From Rhodobacterales bacterium HKCCA1288 (lineage in GTDB: Bacteria; Pseudomonadota; Alphaproteobacteria; Rhodobacterales; Rhodobacteraceae), in the NCBI GenBank assembly GCA_015693905.1, contig CP065161.1, positions 1,719,001 to 1,783,000 of the forward strand: a stretch of 64,000 bases of DNA. Direction: 5' to 3'. Shown here piece after piece: positions 24,477-34,218 of this stretch. The notes under the pieces were generated by a model. The model made no database searches, was not told the DNA's origin, and saw only the letters and a program-made list of their open reading frames with translations. How positions within the stretch are numbered: position 1 is the first letter of the stretch; every line of letters begins with the position of its first letter. The translations under genes were made by a program, and so were the position numbers.

Positions 24477-25436
24477 ATGACGACCAAAACGCAACATAGC
24501 CGCGACCATGGGGGCGGAATTGATGCCGCCGCTGCCCAATATGGTGGGGCGCGCGCAGATTGGCTTGATCTTTCAACAGGGATCAATCCCTCCCCCTATC
24601 CAATCGGTGACCTGCCTGCCGATGCATGGCACGCCCTGCCCGATCAGGGGGCTGAGGCTGCGCTGATTGCCGCCGCGCGCGCATTTTGGTCGGTTCCCGC
24701 ATATCTTGATATTCTGCCAACACATGGCGCCTCTGCGGCAATTGCGCGATTGCCCACGATTTTTGGGGATTTGGACAAATCCGCGCAAATCACCATGCCC
24801 ACCTATAATGAATGGGCGGCCAGTTTCGAGGGTGCAGGTTGGACGATAACCCAAGGCAGCGCCGCGCTTGAGATCTATGTCCACCCCAACAACCCCGATG
24901 GTCGCCTCGCGCCTGCACCAGTCGGTGACAAAATCCGCATCTATGATGAAAGTTTCTGCGATGTGATACCTGAGGCCAGCCACCTGCCCAAAATCGCAGA
25001 AAGCAGTCGCGATATTGTGCTTAAAAGCTTTGGGAAATTCTGGGGCCTTGCAGGTCTGCGCCTTGGCTTTGTCATCGCCGCGCCCGACACGATTGCCCGT
25101 TTGCGGGCGGTAATGGGCCCATGGTCTGTTTCAGGCCCCGCCCTTGTGATCGGGGCGCGGGCCTTGCGTGATCCCGCATGGGCCGAGGACACCCGCCGTA
25201 GATTGGCGCAAGATGCGGCGCGGCTTGATGCGCTGATGGCGGCGGCGGGCGCAAATGATCCGTGCGGCACAAGCCTGTTTAGACTGTTCCATGTTGGCAA
25301 CGCTGCGGCCCTGCAATCCAAGCTTGCGCAGCATCACATCTGGACACGCATCTTTCCCTATTCCACCTCTATGATCAGACTGGGCTTACCCCATGCACCC
25401 GAGGACTGGACAAGGTTGGAAAAGGCATTGGCATGA
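24477..25436 (+). CDS. cobC: Threonine-phosphate decarboxylase (cobalamin synthesis)
   Basis: A 319-residue class I/II aminotransferase-fold protein. The early HGGGIDAAAAQYG and LSTGINPSPYP are typical of CobC/CobD decarboxylases. The PLP lysine is in LKSFGKFWGLAGLRLGF. It makes (R)-1-amino-2-propanol phosphate from L-threonine phosphate, the linker of the cobalamin nucleotide loop. The next gene, cbiB, uses that product and starts inside the cobC stop region (4-base overlap), so the pair is translationally coupled. Gene naming follows the Pseudomonas scheme; the Salmonella name is CobD. Confidence 0.9.
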   Translation: MTTKTQHSRDHGGGIDAAAAQYGGARADWLDLSTGINPSPYPIGDLPADAWHALPDQGAEAALIAAARAFWSVPAYLDILPTHGASAAIARLPTIFGDLDKSAQITMPTYNEWAASFEGAGWTITQGSAALEIYVHPNNPDGRLAPAPVGDKIRIYDESFCDVIPEASHLPKIAESSRDIVLKSFGKFWGLAGLRLGFVIAAPDTIARLRAVMGPWSVSGPALVIGARALRDPAWAEDTRRRLAQDAARLDALMAAAGANDPCGTSLFRLFHVGNAAALQSKLAQHHIWTRIFPYSTSMIRLGLPHAPEDWTRLEKALA

Positions 25437-26362
25437 TCACGGAAACCGCTGCCCTCTTGGTTCTGGCGCTTGGCCTTGATGCCCTATTTGGCGAACCACG
25501 CATGCTGTGGCAGCGTATCCCCCATCCTGCCGTGGTGATGGGGCGGATCATTGCTTGGGCAGATCGCCGCTACAACACCGAAAACGCGGCTGCACGCAGC
25601 GCAGGCGTGACGGTTATGGCGCTTTTGTCCCTTGGCGCTTTGGGGCTTGGGGCCACAATCGCCCTCTTGCCCTTTGGGGAGGTGATCTCAATCCTGCTTG
25701 CAGCCATCCTCATCGCACAGCGCAGCCTCATATCCCATGTCTTGGCCGTGCGCGATGCTTTGGGCCTGTCGCTGCCCGAAGCCCGCCGCGCGCTCAGCGA
25801 TATCGTAGGGCGGGACACGGCTGAATTGGGTGAAAGCGAAATCAGCCGTGCCGCGATTGAATCTGCGGCTGAAAATTTTTCAGACGGGGTGATTGCCCCT
25901 GCCTTTTGGTTTCTCATCCTCGGGCTACCTGGCGTGTTGCTCTATAAACTCGTGAACACAGCCGACAGCATGATTGGCCACCGCACCCCGCGACATGAGG
26001 AATTTGGGTTTGCTGCCGCCAAGTTTGACGACATCCTCAACTACATCCCTGCCCGTCTCAGCGGGGCACTGATTGCCGCTGTTTGCGGCAAACCTGCGGC
26101 TTGGGCGGTGATGCGAGAGGACGCCTCAAAGCACCCAAGCCCCAACGCAGGATGGCCCGAAGCCGCAATGGCAGGCGCGCTTGATATCACATTGGCAGGC
26201 CCGCGCAGTTATCATGGGCATCTCAGCGATCACCCAAGCCTGAACGCCGCAGGACGGGCAGAGGCCACACGCAGCGATATTTCGAACGCGGTTACGATCC
26301 TTTGGAAATCATGGGCCGCATTTGTGATGGCTGTCGTGCTTCTGGCGGTCTTGGCCGCCTAG
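25433..26362 (+). CDS. cbiB: Adenosylcobinamide-phosphate synthase
   Basis: A 309-residue membrane protein with about five hydrophobic segments. It shows the family motifs LDALFGEPRMLWQRIPHPAV (in parts GEP and IPHPAVVMGR), ESAAENFSDGVIAPAFWF and KLVNTADSMIGHRT. It attaches aminopropanol phosphate to adenosylcobyric acid at the inner membrane. It overlaps cobC by 4 bases. Its stop shares CTAG with the stop of convergent smc. No other cobalamin genes are in the window, so the rest of the pathway must be elsewhere. Confidence 0.93.
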   Translation: MITETAALLVLALGLDALFGEPRMLWQRIPHPAVVMGRIIAWADRRYNTENAAARSAGVTVMALLSLGALGLGATIALLPFGEVISILLAAILIAQRSLISHVLAVRDALGLSLPEARRALSDIVGRDTAELGESEISRAAIESAAENFSDGVIAPAFWFLILGLPGVLLYKLVNTADSMIGHRTPRHEEFGFAAAKFDDILNYIPARLSGALIAAVCGKPAAWAVMREDASKHPSPNAGWPEAAMAGALDITLAGPRSYHGHLSDHPSLNAAGRAEATRSDISNAVTILWKSWAAFVMAVVLLAVLAA

Positions 26363-29300
26363 GCGACCAAAGCCTCAGCCTTTTTCAGATCAACACTGAC
26401 CAATTGGCTGACACCTTGCTCGGCCATTGTGACGCCGAACAAGCGATCCATCCGCGCCATCGTCACAGCATGGTGCGTGATGATCAAGAAGCGCGTTTTG
26501 GTGCGGCGGGTCATCTCGTCCAACATATCGCAGAAACGGGTCACGTTGGCATCGTCCAAAGGCGCATCCACCTCGTCCAACACACAGATTGGCGCAGGAT
26601 TGGCCAAGAAGACCGCAAAGATAAGCGCAAGCGCGGTAAGGGTTTGTTCTCCCCCCGACAACAGTGACAAGGTCGAGAGTTTCTTGCCCGGCGGTTGGCA
26701 CAGGATCTCAAGCCCCGCTTCGAGAGGATCATCGCTTTCGACCAAAACAAGCCGCGCTTCACCACCGCCAAACAGGTGGCTAAACAACTGTCCAAAATTG
26801 CGGTTGACCTCATCAAAGGCTGCCAAAAGACGCTCGCGCCCTTCTTTGTTCAAGGCCGCAATCCCCGAACGTAGCTTTGAAATGGCCGCTTCAAGATCCT
26901 GCTTTTCTGACAGCAACGTGTCATGCTCGGTTTGGACTTCGCGCGCATCCTCCTCAGCCCGAAGGTTAACCGCACCAAGCGCATCGCGCTGACGGCGCAG
27001 GCGCATAACATCACCTTCAAGCTTTTCAGCCGAGGCCATATCGGTCGGGTCTGTCTCTAATTGCTCTAACAACGCATCAGGGGTGACTTCTATCTCCTCA
27101 TGGATGCGCTCCGCTGCATGGGCAACGGATTCTGCCGCACCATCGCGCCGCGCTTCGGCAGCCGCGCGGGCTTCGCGGGCATCCGAGGCGCTGCGTTCGG
27201 CATCGCGCTCGGCTGATGTCGCGGTGCGCGCAATACCTTCTGCAACGCTCAACGCATCTGCGGCAGCCGCCTTGCGCGCCTCGGCATCTTTGATCTTTTG
27301 CGCCAATTCTGCGCGCTGGCCCGCAAGATGGTCGGGTTTGTTCTTCGCATCTTGCAATTGAGCCTCAGCCTCAATGCGGCGGGTATTCAGCTCCGCCATG
27401 CGGGACTTTGCGGTATCAAGACGCTTTTGCCACCCATCTACTTCGCTTGCAATTTGATCAATGCGGCGTTCCCGCGCTTCGCCTTCGCGTTTGATCTCAT
27501 CATGCGCCGTGCGTTTGGCCAACATCGTCAGGCGCGCAGCCTCGACTGTCGATTTCGCGCTTTCAACCCGCGCGCGCATTGTCGTGAGGTCTTCAAGGGC
27601 TTTTTGCCCCGCCTCAGCTTCAACCAATTGCCGCTCGGCACTTGCGGCTTCCTCGCCATGGCGGCTGACGGCTTGGGTCAATGTTTCAAGACGACCTGCC
27701 AAAATATTGCGCTCTGCTTCGGCGCGCGACAAGAGGCGACTGGCTTCGGCCATGGCGCTATCGGCATCACGGCGCGATTGGCGGGCAGTTTTATCTGCCT
27801 CGCTTGCGGCAGTGAGACGTGCTGAAATTTCGTCATGGCGGCTGCGGGCTGCATCGGCGGCATCCTTGGCCGCAGTCAATTCCCGATCCAACTTTTCCAG
27901 TTGATTAACCTGCTGCAAGCGCCGTGCAGCCGCGCTTGAGCTGTCCTCAGATGCAAGGCTATAGCCGTCCCACCGCCAGAGATCGCCCTCGCGGCTGACC
28001 AAGCGCTGACCTGGCAAAAGATCCTTTTGCAACCGCGCCCCATCTGCGGCATCGACAATACCGACCTGCGACAAACGCCGCGCCAATACGCGCGGCGCGC
28101 GGGTGACATCGGCCAAACAAATCGCCCCTTGGGGCAAGGGTTGGGGATTGGCATATTGATCCAGACCAAGCCACCCTGTCAGCCGTGTTGCCAGACAATC
28201 TGCGCGGATCGGGGCCTTGAGATCATCGGCCAAGGCCGCCCCAACGGCGGCCTCAAAACCCACATCCACCTTCACATGATCCAGCAATTGCTCCGCCGCG
28301 CCCTGTTCACGCTCAAGCAGGCGGCGCAATGCGCGCACTTCGGACTCAAGCGTGCTCAGCGTGCCATTGGCCTCAGCCAAAGCGGCGCGGGCCTCGCCCT
28401 CTTCGCTTTGGGCGGTGGCGCGATCTGCTTCGGCCTGTGCCAATGCAGCCTCAGCTTGGTTTGCCTGCTCTGTCGCACTGGCCAAAGCGGTTTGTGCTGT
28501 GTCTACATCGTGGCTCACCTCGGCCAAGCGCGCCTCGGCTTCCGCCGCCGCAAGCCGTGCCTTTTCCGCCTCGGCGCGGTTCCGCTCAAGGGCGGCGCGG
28601 GCGTCAGAAACAATGCGCTCTGCGGATTGATGGCGCGCTGCAAGACGCGCTGCGTCTTCTGTCAGCTGACTGAGGCCCGTTTCACAATCGGCCAAAACCT
28701 CAGCGGCATCAGCGGCTGCAAGTGACGCGGCCTTCAACGCCTCATCATGGCCTTTACGTGCCTCAAAGAGGGCTTCGCGCTCCTCCATCAGCTTGGCCAC
28801 TGTTTCGCTTGCATCCGTGTTAAGACTGTCTTCGCGACCAATGTCACGGGTCAGTTGTTCAATCCGTGCTTCCAATCCTTCAATCGCTTGGCGAACACGG
28901 AAATCTTCGGCTTGCAGCGTTTCGCGCTCTACAGTCAGCCGCTGCAAAATTGCGGCAGCGATTGCCTCCTCCTCCCGTTTAGGGGGAAGGGCGGCTTCGG
29001 CCTCCTCACGCGCTTGGGCGGCCTTGACCGCGGCCGCCTCAGCCTGCGCCGCAGATTGCACGGCCAAGCGCAAGGTTTCCTCAGCGCGCGCGCGGGCCTG
29101 ATCTGCCTCTCGCCAACGCAAATATAACAGCATCCCTTCGGCTTGGCGCAGCTCTGTCCCAACCTCGCGATACCGCGCGGCTTGACGCGCCTGCCGAGCA
29201 AGCGAGGATAATTGCCCCGCCAGTTGTTCAATCACATCATCAACACGGGTGAGATTGGTTTCTGCACCCTTCAGCTTTAGCTCGGCCTCATGACGGCGCT

Positions 29301-29823
29301 GATAGAGGCCCGAGATACCCGCAGCCTCCTCAAGAACCCGCCGTCTTGCGCGTGGTTTTGCGTTGATCAACTCCGAAATCTGACCCTGCCGCACCAAGGC
29401 GGGGCTATGCGCGCCTGTTGAGGCATCCGCAAACAGCATCTGCACATCACGCGCACGCGTGTCTTTGCCATTGGCCTTGTAGGCAGATCCTGCATCGCGG
29501 GTGATACGGCGCACGACCTCAAGGGTGTCATCCTCGTTAAACCCTGCGGGTGCGAGACGGTCTTGATTATCGATGCTAAGGGATACTTCTGCGAAGTTAC
29601 GCGCAGGCCGTGTTGCCGCCCCCGCGAAAATCACATCTTCCATACCGCCGCCGCGCATCGCCGAGGCGCGATTCTCGCCCATGACCCACCGCAACGCTTC
29701 CAGAAGATTAGACTTGCCACAGCCATTGGGGCCAACCACGCCCGTAAGACCGTCCGAAATTACCAATTCGGTCGGGTCAACAAAGCTTTTAAAGCCGTTC
29801 AAGCGTAATCTGGAAAACCGCAC
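26359..29823 (-). CDS. smc: Chromosome segregation ATPase SMC
   Basis: A 1154-residue condensin subunit. The Walker A motif GPNGCGKSN is near residue 33. Long Ala/Glu/Arg-rich coiled coils (about 170-480 and 640-970) flank a hinge (~500-620, with GAALADDLKAPIRADC). The C-terminal head has the signature LSGGEQTLTALAL and the Walker B CVLDEVDAPLDDAN. It organises and segregates the chromosome with ScpA/ScpB, which are not in this window. The initiator ATG at 29823 gives MRFSRLRLNGFKSF, the usual start. Confidence 0.97.
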   Translation of the reverse strand: MRFSRLRLNGFKSFVDPTELVISDGLTGVVGPNGCGKSNLLEALRWVMGENRASAMRGGGMEDVIFAGAATRPARNFAEVSLSIDNQDRLAPAGFNEDDTLEVVRRITRDAGSAYKANGKDTRARDVQMLFADASTGAHSPALVRQGQISELINAKPRARRRVLEEAAGISGLYQRRHEAELKLKGAETNLTRVDDVIEQLAGQLSSLARQARQAARYREVGTELRQAEGMLLYLRWREADQARARAEETLRLAVQSAAQAEAAAVKAAQAREEAEAALPPKREEEAIAAAILQRLTVERETLQAEDFRVRQAIEGLEARIEQLTRDIGREDSLNTDASETVAKLMEEREALFEARKGHDEALKAASLAAADAAEVLADCETGLSQLTEDAARLAARHQSAERIVSDARAALERNRAEAEKARLAAAEAEARLAEVSHDVDTAQTALASATEQANQAEAALAQAEADRATAQSEEGEARAALAEANGTLSTLESEVRALRRLLEREQGAAEQLLDHVKVDVGFEAAVGAALADDLKAPIRADCLATRLTGWLGLDQYANPQPLPQGAICLADVTRAPRVLARRLSQVGIVDAADGARLQKDLLPGQRLVSREGDLWRWDGYSLASEDSSSAAARRLQQVNQLEKLDRELTAAKDAADAARSRHDEISARLTAASEADKTARQSRRDADSAMAEASRLLSRAEAERNILAGRLETLTQAVSRHGEEAASAERQLVEAEAGQKALEDLTTMRARVESAKSTVEAARLTMLAKRTAHDEIKREGEARERRIDQIASEVDGWQKRLDTAKSRMAELNTRRIEAEAQLQDAKNKPDHLAGQRAELAQKIKDAEARKAAAADALSVAEGIARTATSAERDAERSASDAREARAAAEARRDGAAESVAHAAERIHEEIEVTPDALLEQLETDPTDMASAEKLEGDVMRLRRQRDALGAVNLRAEEDAREVQTEHDTLLSEKQDLEAAISKLRSGIAALNKEGRERLLAAFDEVNRNFGQLFSHLFGGGEARLVLVESDDPLEAGLEILCQPPGKKLSTLSLLSGGEQTLTALALIFAVFLANPAPICVLDEVDAPLDDANVTRFCDMLDEMTRRTKTRFLIITHHAVTMARMDRLFGVTMAEQGVSQLVSVDLKKAEALVA

Positions 29824-29983
29824 AGGCAGACCCTTCGGTGATTCTTATCCAGTGTTACTGTCTCGCCGCTGCCATCGCAGAGTCAATCACGAACCCCACG
29901 ATGTGGATAAGTTTAACCAGTTTTCTACAAGATATAGTCAAATTTAGCCAATTCTCTGCCCTGCGACATTTCATCCGTTGCTA

Positions 29984-30000
29984 AACTAAACCGACTAGTT
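29984..30000. promoter_or_regulatory. Candidate operator, inverted repeat AACTA-N7-TAGTT
   Basis: AACTA (29984-29988), seven bases, TAGTT (29996-30000), 40 bases before the start of the membrane protein gene. The flanking bases extend partial symmetry to 19 positions. The size and AT-rich setting suit a TetR-type dimer site, but no regulator gene is adjacent. Confidence 0.35.
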
Positions 30001-30039
30001 CAGAAATTAGTTAACAAAGTTCATCAAAGGGGACTAACA

Positions 30040-31239
30040 ATGTCACTCGCTCAAAATCGATATTCACCGCTCTACTTCCTTGCTTCGCTCGGTGCGGGGG
30101 GATTGGCCGTTACGTTTTTTATGTGGCTGATGTTTTGGGTGCCGCATCCTGACCAACCCGTTCCGATCTTCGAAAACAACTTTGCGGTTTTGACGACAGG
30201 GTCAATTTTGCAGCAGGCTATGGTCTTGGGCGCCATGGCGGGGGTCGCAGTTTTTGGGTTCTTGAACATCAAACTGTTGATCTGGAACCTTGGGCGCTTC
30301 TCTGCGTTCCGCGCAGCAGCGTCTTATTCAGATTTTGCCGCTTCAAACGCAGGGAGCCAAGTTTTGGCGCTGCCTCTTGCCTTGGCGATGACGGTTAATG
30401 TTGGCTTTCTTCTGGGTCTTACCTTTGTCCCAGGGCTATGGAGCATTGTGGAATATCTATTCCCCGCAGCCATGGCCGCCTTCCTGATGATCGGCATTCT
30501 GGCATTCCGCATGATCGCTGATTTCCTCAAGGCGCGCTTTGCCAATGGCGGTTTCAAATGTGCCGCGAACAACTCCTTTGCCCAAGTTCTGCCCGCATTT
30601 GCGCTGTCTATGATCGGTGTTGGCCTTGCTGCCCCCGCCGCAATGTCGAACCTACAACTGACGGCAGGGGTCTCGATTATTCTGGGAACCTTCTTCATCA
30701 CAGCGGCGCTGTTGATCGCTTTTGTCGCCGCGATATTGGGTCTGCGCTCAATCATGGAGAACGGTCTGAATGTTGAGGCCGCCCCCACGCTGATGGTCAT
30801 CATTCCGCTGATCACTGTTGTTTCGATTGCGATGATGCGGATCTCGCATGGCCTGCACGTTCATTTCGACATCCATGGCGGTGCGGGTGAAACATTTACC
30901 TTCCTGACACGCATGCTGTCGATTGAAGTTCTGATCGCACTCTTTGGCATCATGGCCTTGGCCAGCGTGGGCTATCTTGGCCGCTTCATCAATGGCACCG
31001 AAGCCTCTGCAGGCTCATACGCCCTTGTTTGCCCCGGCGTTGCAATGTCTGTCTTGGGTCATTTTTGGATCAACAAAGGTCTGGTCGCCACAGGCATGAT
31101 CGCAAAATTTGACGCAGCCTATTGGGTGCTCAGCGCATTGGCCCTAGGCCTGCAATTCGGAATGATCGCCTTGGTTCTGATCCTTGCGCGCAAGCATTTC
31201 GCAAAGAACAGCGCCGCAGCACTTGCGCCTGCTGAATAA
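30040..31239 (+). CDS. Multi-spanning inner-membrane protein of unknown function
   Basis: A 399-residue protein with about ten hydrophobic segments starting at residue ~12 (LYFLASLGAGGLAVTFFMW, in part). Conserved-looking features include a WVPHPDQP loop after the first helix, CAANNSFAQ mid-protein and the histidine-containing RISHGLHVHFDIHGG near residue 270. The fold resembles ten-helix carriers, and it may belong to the poorly known TsoY-type membrane family, but I cannot confirm this. An AAAGGGG ribosome site precedes the ATG. It stands alone: 216 bases separate it from smc, and a strong terminator follows. A candidate operator sits upstream, so it is probably a singly regulated transporter. 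Confidence 0.65.
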   Translation: MSLAQNRYSPLYFLASLGAGGLAVTFFMWLMFWVPHPDQPVPIFENNFAVLTTGSILQQAMVLGAMAGVAVFGFLNIKLLIWNLGRFSAFRAAASYSDFAASNAGSQVLALPLALAMTVNVGFLLGLTFVPGLWSIVEYLFPAAMAAFLMIGILAFRMIADFLKARFANGGFKCAANNSFAQVLPAFALSMIGVGLAAPAAMSNLQLTAGVSIILGTFFITAALLIAFVAAILGLRSIMENGLNVEAAPTLMVIIPLITVVSIAMMRISHGLHVHFDIHGGAGETFTFLTRMLSIEVLIALFGIMALASVGYLGRFINGTEASAGSYALVCPGVAMSVLGHFWINKGLVATGMIAKFDAAYWVLSALALGLQFGMIALVLILARKHFAKNSAAALAPAE

Positions 31240-31257
31240 AACACACCCCACGAGGTT

Positions 31258-31285
31258 ACGGGCCGCGATGCACATCGCGGCCCGT
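31258..31285 (+). terminator. Intrinsic terminator after membrane protein gene
   Basis: ACGGGCCGCGATG (31258-31270) pairs with CATCGCGGCCCGT (31273-31285), followed by TTTCATTT. The GC-rich stem is very stable; the T tract is short. Confidence 0.8.
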
Positions 31286-31394
31286 TTCATTTGTATAAAT
31301 CCCATATTATCCTTTGCATTGAGATCATCCCAAAGCAGTGGTATCCTTGCCCTATTCGTCAGCGCCAGATGGTTGCCCATCTTAGACTGACGCC

Positions 31395-31826
31395 ATGAAA
31401 CGGAGGGCCTTCGTCCTGACTGGACCGAGAATGGCGGTAACTGACACCGCAGAGATTGCGCCGCATGCCGACACGCATGCACCCCGCATTGGTGGCAAGG
31501 ATTTGCTAGACCAAGTGCTTGACTCTCTGAGCGATGACAAAGCTGAAAACGTAATCACAATCGAGCTGGCGGGGAAATCCTCAATGGCCGATTATATGGT
31601 CGTGGCTTCGGGGCGTTCGACACGGCAAGTGGCCGCTATAGCGACCAATTTGGTGGATCGCCTCAAGCAAGATTACGGGCTTTTGTCCAAAACCGAGGGC
31701 AAAGACGCAGGTGATTGGGTTTTAATCGACACGGGCGATGTGATCGTACATGTCTTCCGCCCCGAAGTGCGGGATTTCTACCAGATCGAAAAGATGTGGC
31801 TGCCCAATGGCACGGCGCAGGCCTAA
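31395..31826 (+). CDS. rsfS: Ribosomal silencing factor RsfS
   Basis: A protein of up to 143 residues (131 if the ATG at 31431 is used; neither start has a convincing ribosome site). It shows the Iojap/RsfS core, DDKAENVITIELAGKSSMADYMVVASG in parts, then STRQVAAIATNLVDRLK, DWVLIDTGDVIVHVF and FYQIEKMW. It binds ribosomal protein uL14 and blocks 30S–50S joining during slow growth. rlmH follows after 6 bases, the usual pairing in many bacteria. Confidence 0.93.
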   Translation: MKRRAFVLTGPRMAVTDTAEIAPHADTHAPRIGGKDLLDQVLDSLSDDKAENVITIELAGKSSMADYMVVASGRSTRQVAAIATNLVDRLKQDYGLLSKTEGKDAGDWVLIDTGDVIVHVFRPEVRDFYQIEKMWLPNGTAQA

Positions 31827-31832
31827 TCGGCC

Positions 31833-32303
31833 ATGCGCGTGTCCATCTGTTGTGTCGGCCGCCTGCGGCAAGGCCCCGAACATGATCTGATTACCGAATA
31901 CCTCACGCGATTTGATCGCACAGGCCGCGCACTTGGCCTGACTTTAGGCGATGTCATTGAGGTGGAAGATAAAAAGAATCAGGGCATGAAAGCCGAAGGC
32001 GACTTGCTGCGCCGTGCTTTACCAAAATCCGCGATGATCTGGGCGCTAGACGAGCGGGGCGAGACCCTAAGCTCTCCAGAATTCGCCACAGGTCTTGGTC
32101 AAGTGCGTGATCAAGGAACAAGCGATTTGGCGCTGATCATTGGCGGGGCAGATGGCATTGAGCCAAACCTACGCGGCGAAGCCGCACGGCGTATTTCCTT
32201 CGGCCGTATGGTTTGGCCGCACATGTTGGTGCGGGTGATGCTGTCTGAACAGCTTTACCGTGCCGCATCAATCCTTGCGGGCGCGCCTTATCACCGCGTC
32301 TGA
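31833..32303 (+). CDS. rlmH: 23S rRNA pseudouridine-1915 N3-methyltransferase
   Basis: A 156-residue SPOUT methyltransferase. Characteristic parts are LDERGETLSSPEFA, LIIGGADGIE (knot and AdoMet binding) and the C-terminal AASILAGAPYHRV. It methylates pseudouridine 1915 in helix 69 of assembled 70S ribosomes. Length is normal. It lies 6 bases after rsfS in one operon. Confidence 0.96.
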   Translation: MRVSICCVGRLRQGPEHDLITEYLTRFDRTGRALGLTLGDVIEVEDKKNQGMKAEGDLLRRALPKSAMIWALDERGETLSSPEFATGLGQVRDQGTSDLALIIGGADGIEPNLRGEAARRISFGRMVWPHMLVRVMLSEQLYRAASILAGAPYHRV

Positions 32304-32373
32304 AACCTTTCTTTAAGCAAAATATCCGAACTTGGCTGCGATTGAGATTTCGCGCGAGAGGCCAAGATTGGCG

Positions 32374-33423
32374 ATGACCTGCCTGACACCCATGTTGCAT
32401 TTGGGCAGCCCTGCACCCACGGGCCAGCGCCCAAGGCCAGACGGGAATGCACCGCCTAAGGGTCGGTTGGTGGCGGTGATTGCAACGCATAATCGCCTCG
32501 CGTCTTTATCGCGCGCACTTGATGCACTTCTGGAAAGCACATCTCGTGATCTGGCCGCCATAGTTGTGGTCGATAATGCCTCAAGCGATCAAACTTGGTC
32601 GATGCTTTGCGCGAATCCCGACCCCCGTGTTCTGCCAATTCGAATGGCGCGGAATCAAGGCGGGGCGGGGGCCTTTGCCACAGCCATCAAATTTGCGATG
32701 TCCGCCCTTGATCCCGATTGGCTATTGATCATGGATGATGACGCATGGCCAGAAACAGGTGCCATTGCAGCGTTTCACAGCACGGATCACCGCGGCGCAG
32801 ATATGATTGCCGCCGCAGTTTATGCGCCTGATGGCACGATTATGGAAATGAACCGCCCCTCTCAAAACCCGTTCTGGGATTGGGGTAGGTTTTGGGCAAC
32901 TGCGCGATATGGGCGGGCGGGCTTTCATATCCCGCATAGCGCCTATCACCAAACCGCACCCCACCCGATTGATGTGACGTCCTTTGTTGGGCTGTTTGTA
33001 AGCCGTGCGATTGTCACCAAAATTGGGACACCAAACCCCAAACTCTTTGTTTCAGGCGAAGATGGAATTTATACCCTCACCGCGACCAAAGCGGGGTTTT
33101 CGGGTGTCTTTTTACCGCAAATCCGCTTTCGCCATGCCTGCAAAACATTTTCAGGCGCGGGCGGCGGGTTTTACCCAGTCTGGAAAGCCTATTTTTATCA
33201 TCGGAACCTGATGATCCTATATCGTCAGGCGGCGGGGATTTGGTTCTGGGCTGTTCTTCTCGTGATCCTGCCCAAATGGATCCTCAAGGCACGCCGCCAA
33301 GTGGGCAATCGCGGGGCCTATCTGACGCTCTTGGCCTTAGCCATTTGGGATGGGCTTTTGCACAACTTATCGCGTGATCCCGCGCGGCTGATTGCGCGAT
33401 ATCAGCGCGATAAAATCACATGA
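32374..33423 (+). CDS. Glycosyltransferase family 2
   Basis: A GT-A-fold protein of about 349 residues. The core begins VAVIATHNRLASLSRALDALL (in part), with VVVDNASSDQTW, the metal-binding LLIMDDDAWPE and a GEDGIYTL acceptor region. C-terminal hydrophobic stretches (IWFWAVLLVILPKW) suggest membrane association. The pattern resembles galactofuranosyl- and rhamnosyl-type GT2 enzymes. The start is uncertain: the ATG at 32374 has a distant GAGAGG, while a TTG at 32332 and an ATG at 32392 are alternatives. Its last 22 bases overlap the end of convergent kpsM, which fits a role in capsule synthesis. Confidence 0.83.
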   Translation: MTCLTPMLHLGSPAPTGQRPRPDGNAPPKGRLVAVIATHNRLASLSRALDALLESTSRDLAAIVVVDNASSDQTWSMLCANPDPRVLPIRMARNQGGAGAFATAIKFAMSALDPDWLLIMDDDAWPETGAIAAFHSTDHRGADMIAAAVYAPDGTIMEMNRPSQNPFWDWGRFWATARYGRAGFHIPHSAYHQTAPHPIDVTSFVGLFVSRAIVTKIGTPNPKLFVSGEDGIYTLTATKAGFSGVFLPQIRFRHACKTFSGAGGGFYPVWKAYFYHRNLMILYRQAAGIWFWAVLLVILPKWILKARRQVGNRGAYLTLLALAIWDGLLHNLSRDPARLIARYQRDKIT

Positions 33424-34187
33424 TGATACCGCGTCAGCACCAAAAGCCCCACGGCAAGAGGGATCACCCCCGCGGCACAGGCATAGAGCGGGGTAATGGC
33501 GGGGCTGTAGAACCCATAAAGACCATCGCGCATCAAGCCCACCACATGGATCAACGGGTTGAACCACAAGATATCCTGCGCCCAGTTTGGCAGGGTTTCG
33601 GGCAAAAAGAACACCGCCGAAACAAAGAACAAGGGCCGCGTTGCGACCGACCAAATTTGCTCCCAAACGGGCCAAAGCCCGATCAGGGCGGCATTCAACA
33701 CCCCCACCCCCGCACCCAACACCAAGGACAAACCCAACGCCGCAAGGATCAATTGCGCATCTGGCGTTGCGCGGGCGGTGCTGATGCCCAAAACCACCCC
33801 CAACACAATTGCCGCAATCAACAACCCTGTCAGCCCGTTCAACAGGCCGCGCGCGACCACCGCGTGGCACCATCCCACCACTGGATAATTCAGCAAGGGG
33901 CGAGAAAAAATCAAACTGCGCGCCACGGTGAGCTGCATCGACTGAAACAGAGAGAAGGGCAAAAACCCGCTGGCCAAAAACAAAATATGAGACACCCCCA
34001 AGGGCGGGGCCGACAAGATCATTCCATAGCCTGCAGCAAGGATGAAGATTGCGCCCAAAGGCTCGACCACCGCCCACAAGTAGCCCCCCGCGCTTTGACC
34101 ATAGCGCGTAGACATCTCGCGCAGCATCAAAGCAAGGATCACCCGAAGAGCAGGGAAACGGTTCGATATCGTTTGCGGCTTTCTCAT
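33402..34187 (-). CDS. kpsM: Capsule polysaccharide ABC exporter permease
   Basis: A 261-residue ABC-2 permease with six predicted membrane segments. It begins FPALRVILALMLREMSTRYG (the REM-TRYG stretch is typical of KpsM), then GGYLWAVVEPLGAIF, and ends LTRYHHVILSR. It forms the channel half of the KpsMT exporter. It is divergent from kpsE, with only 31 bases between the two chosen starts, so the two promoters must overlap neighbouring coding sequence. A 307-residue frame over the same region in another phase is a shadow. Confidence 0.92.
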   Translation of the reverse strand: MRKPQTISNRFPALRVILALMLREMSTRYGQSAGGYLWAVVEPLGAIFILAAGYGMILSAPPLGVSHILFLASGFLPFSLFQSMQLTVARSLIFSRPLLNYPVVGWCHAVVARGLLNGLTGLLIAAIVLGVVLGISTARATPDAQLILAALGLSLVLGAGVGVLNAALIGLWPVWEQIWSVATRPLFFVSAVFFLPETLPNWAQDILWFNPLIHVVGLMRDGLYGFYSPAITPLYACAAGVIPLAVGLLVLTRYHHVILSR

Positions 34188-34218
34188 AGCGCGCAGTGTG
34201 GCGCAAAATGGTGAAGCA

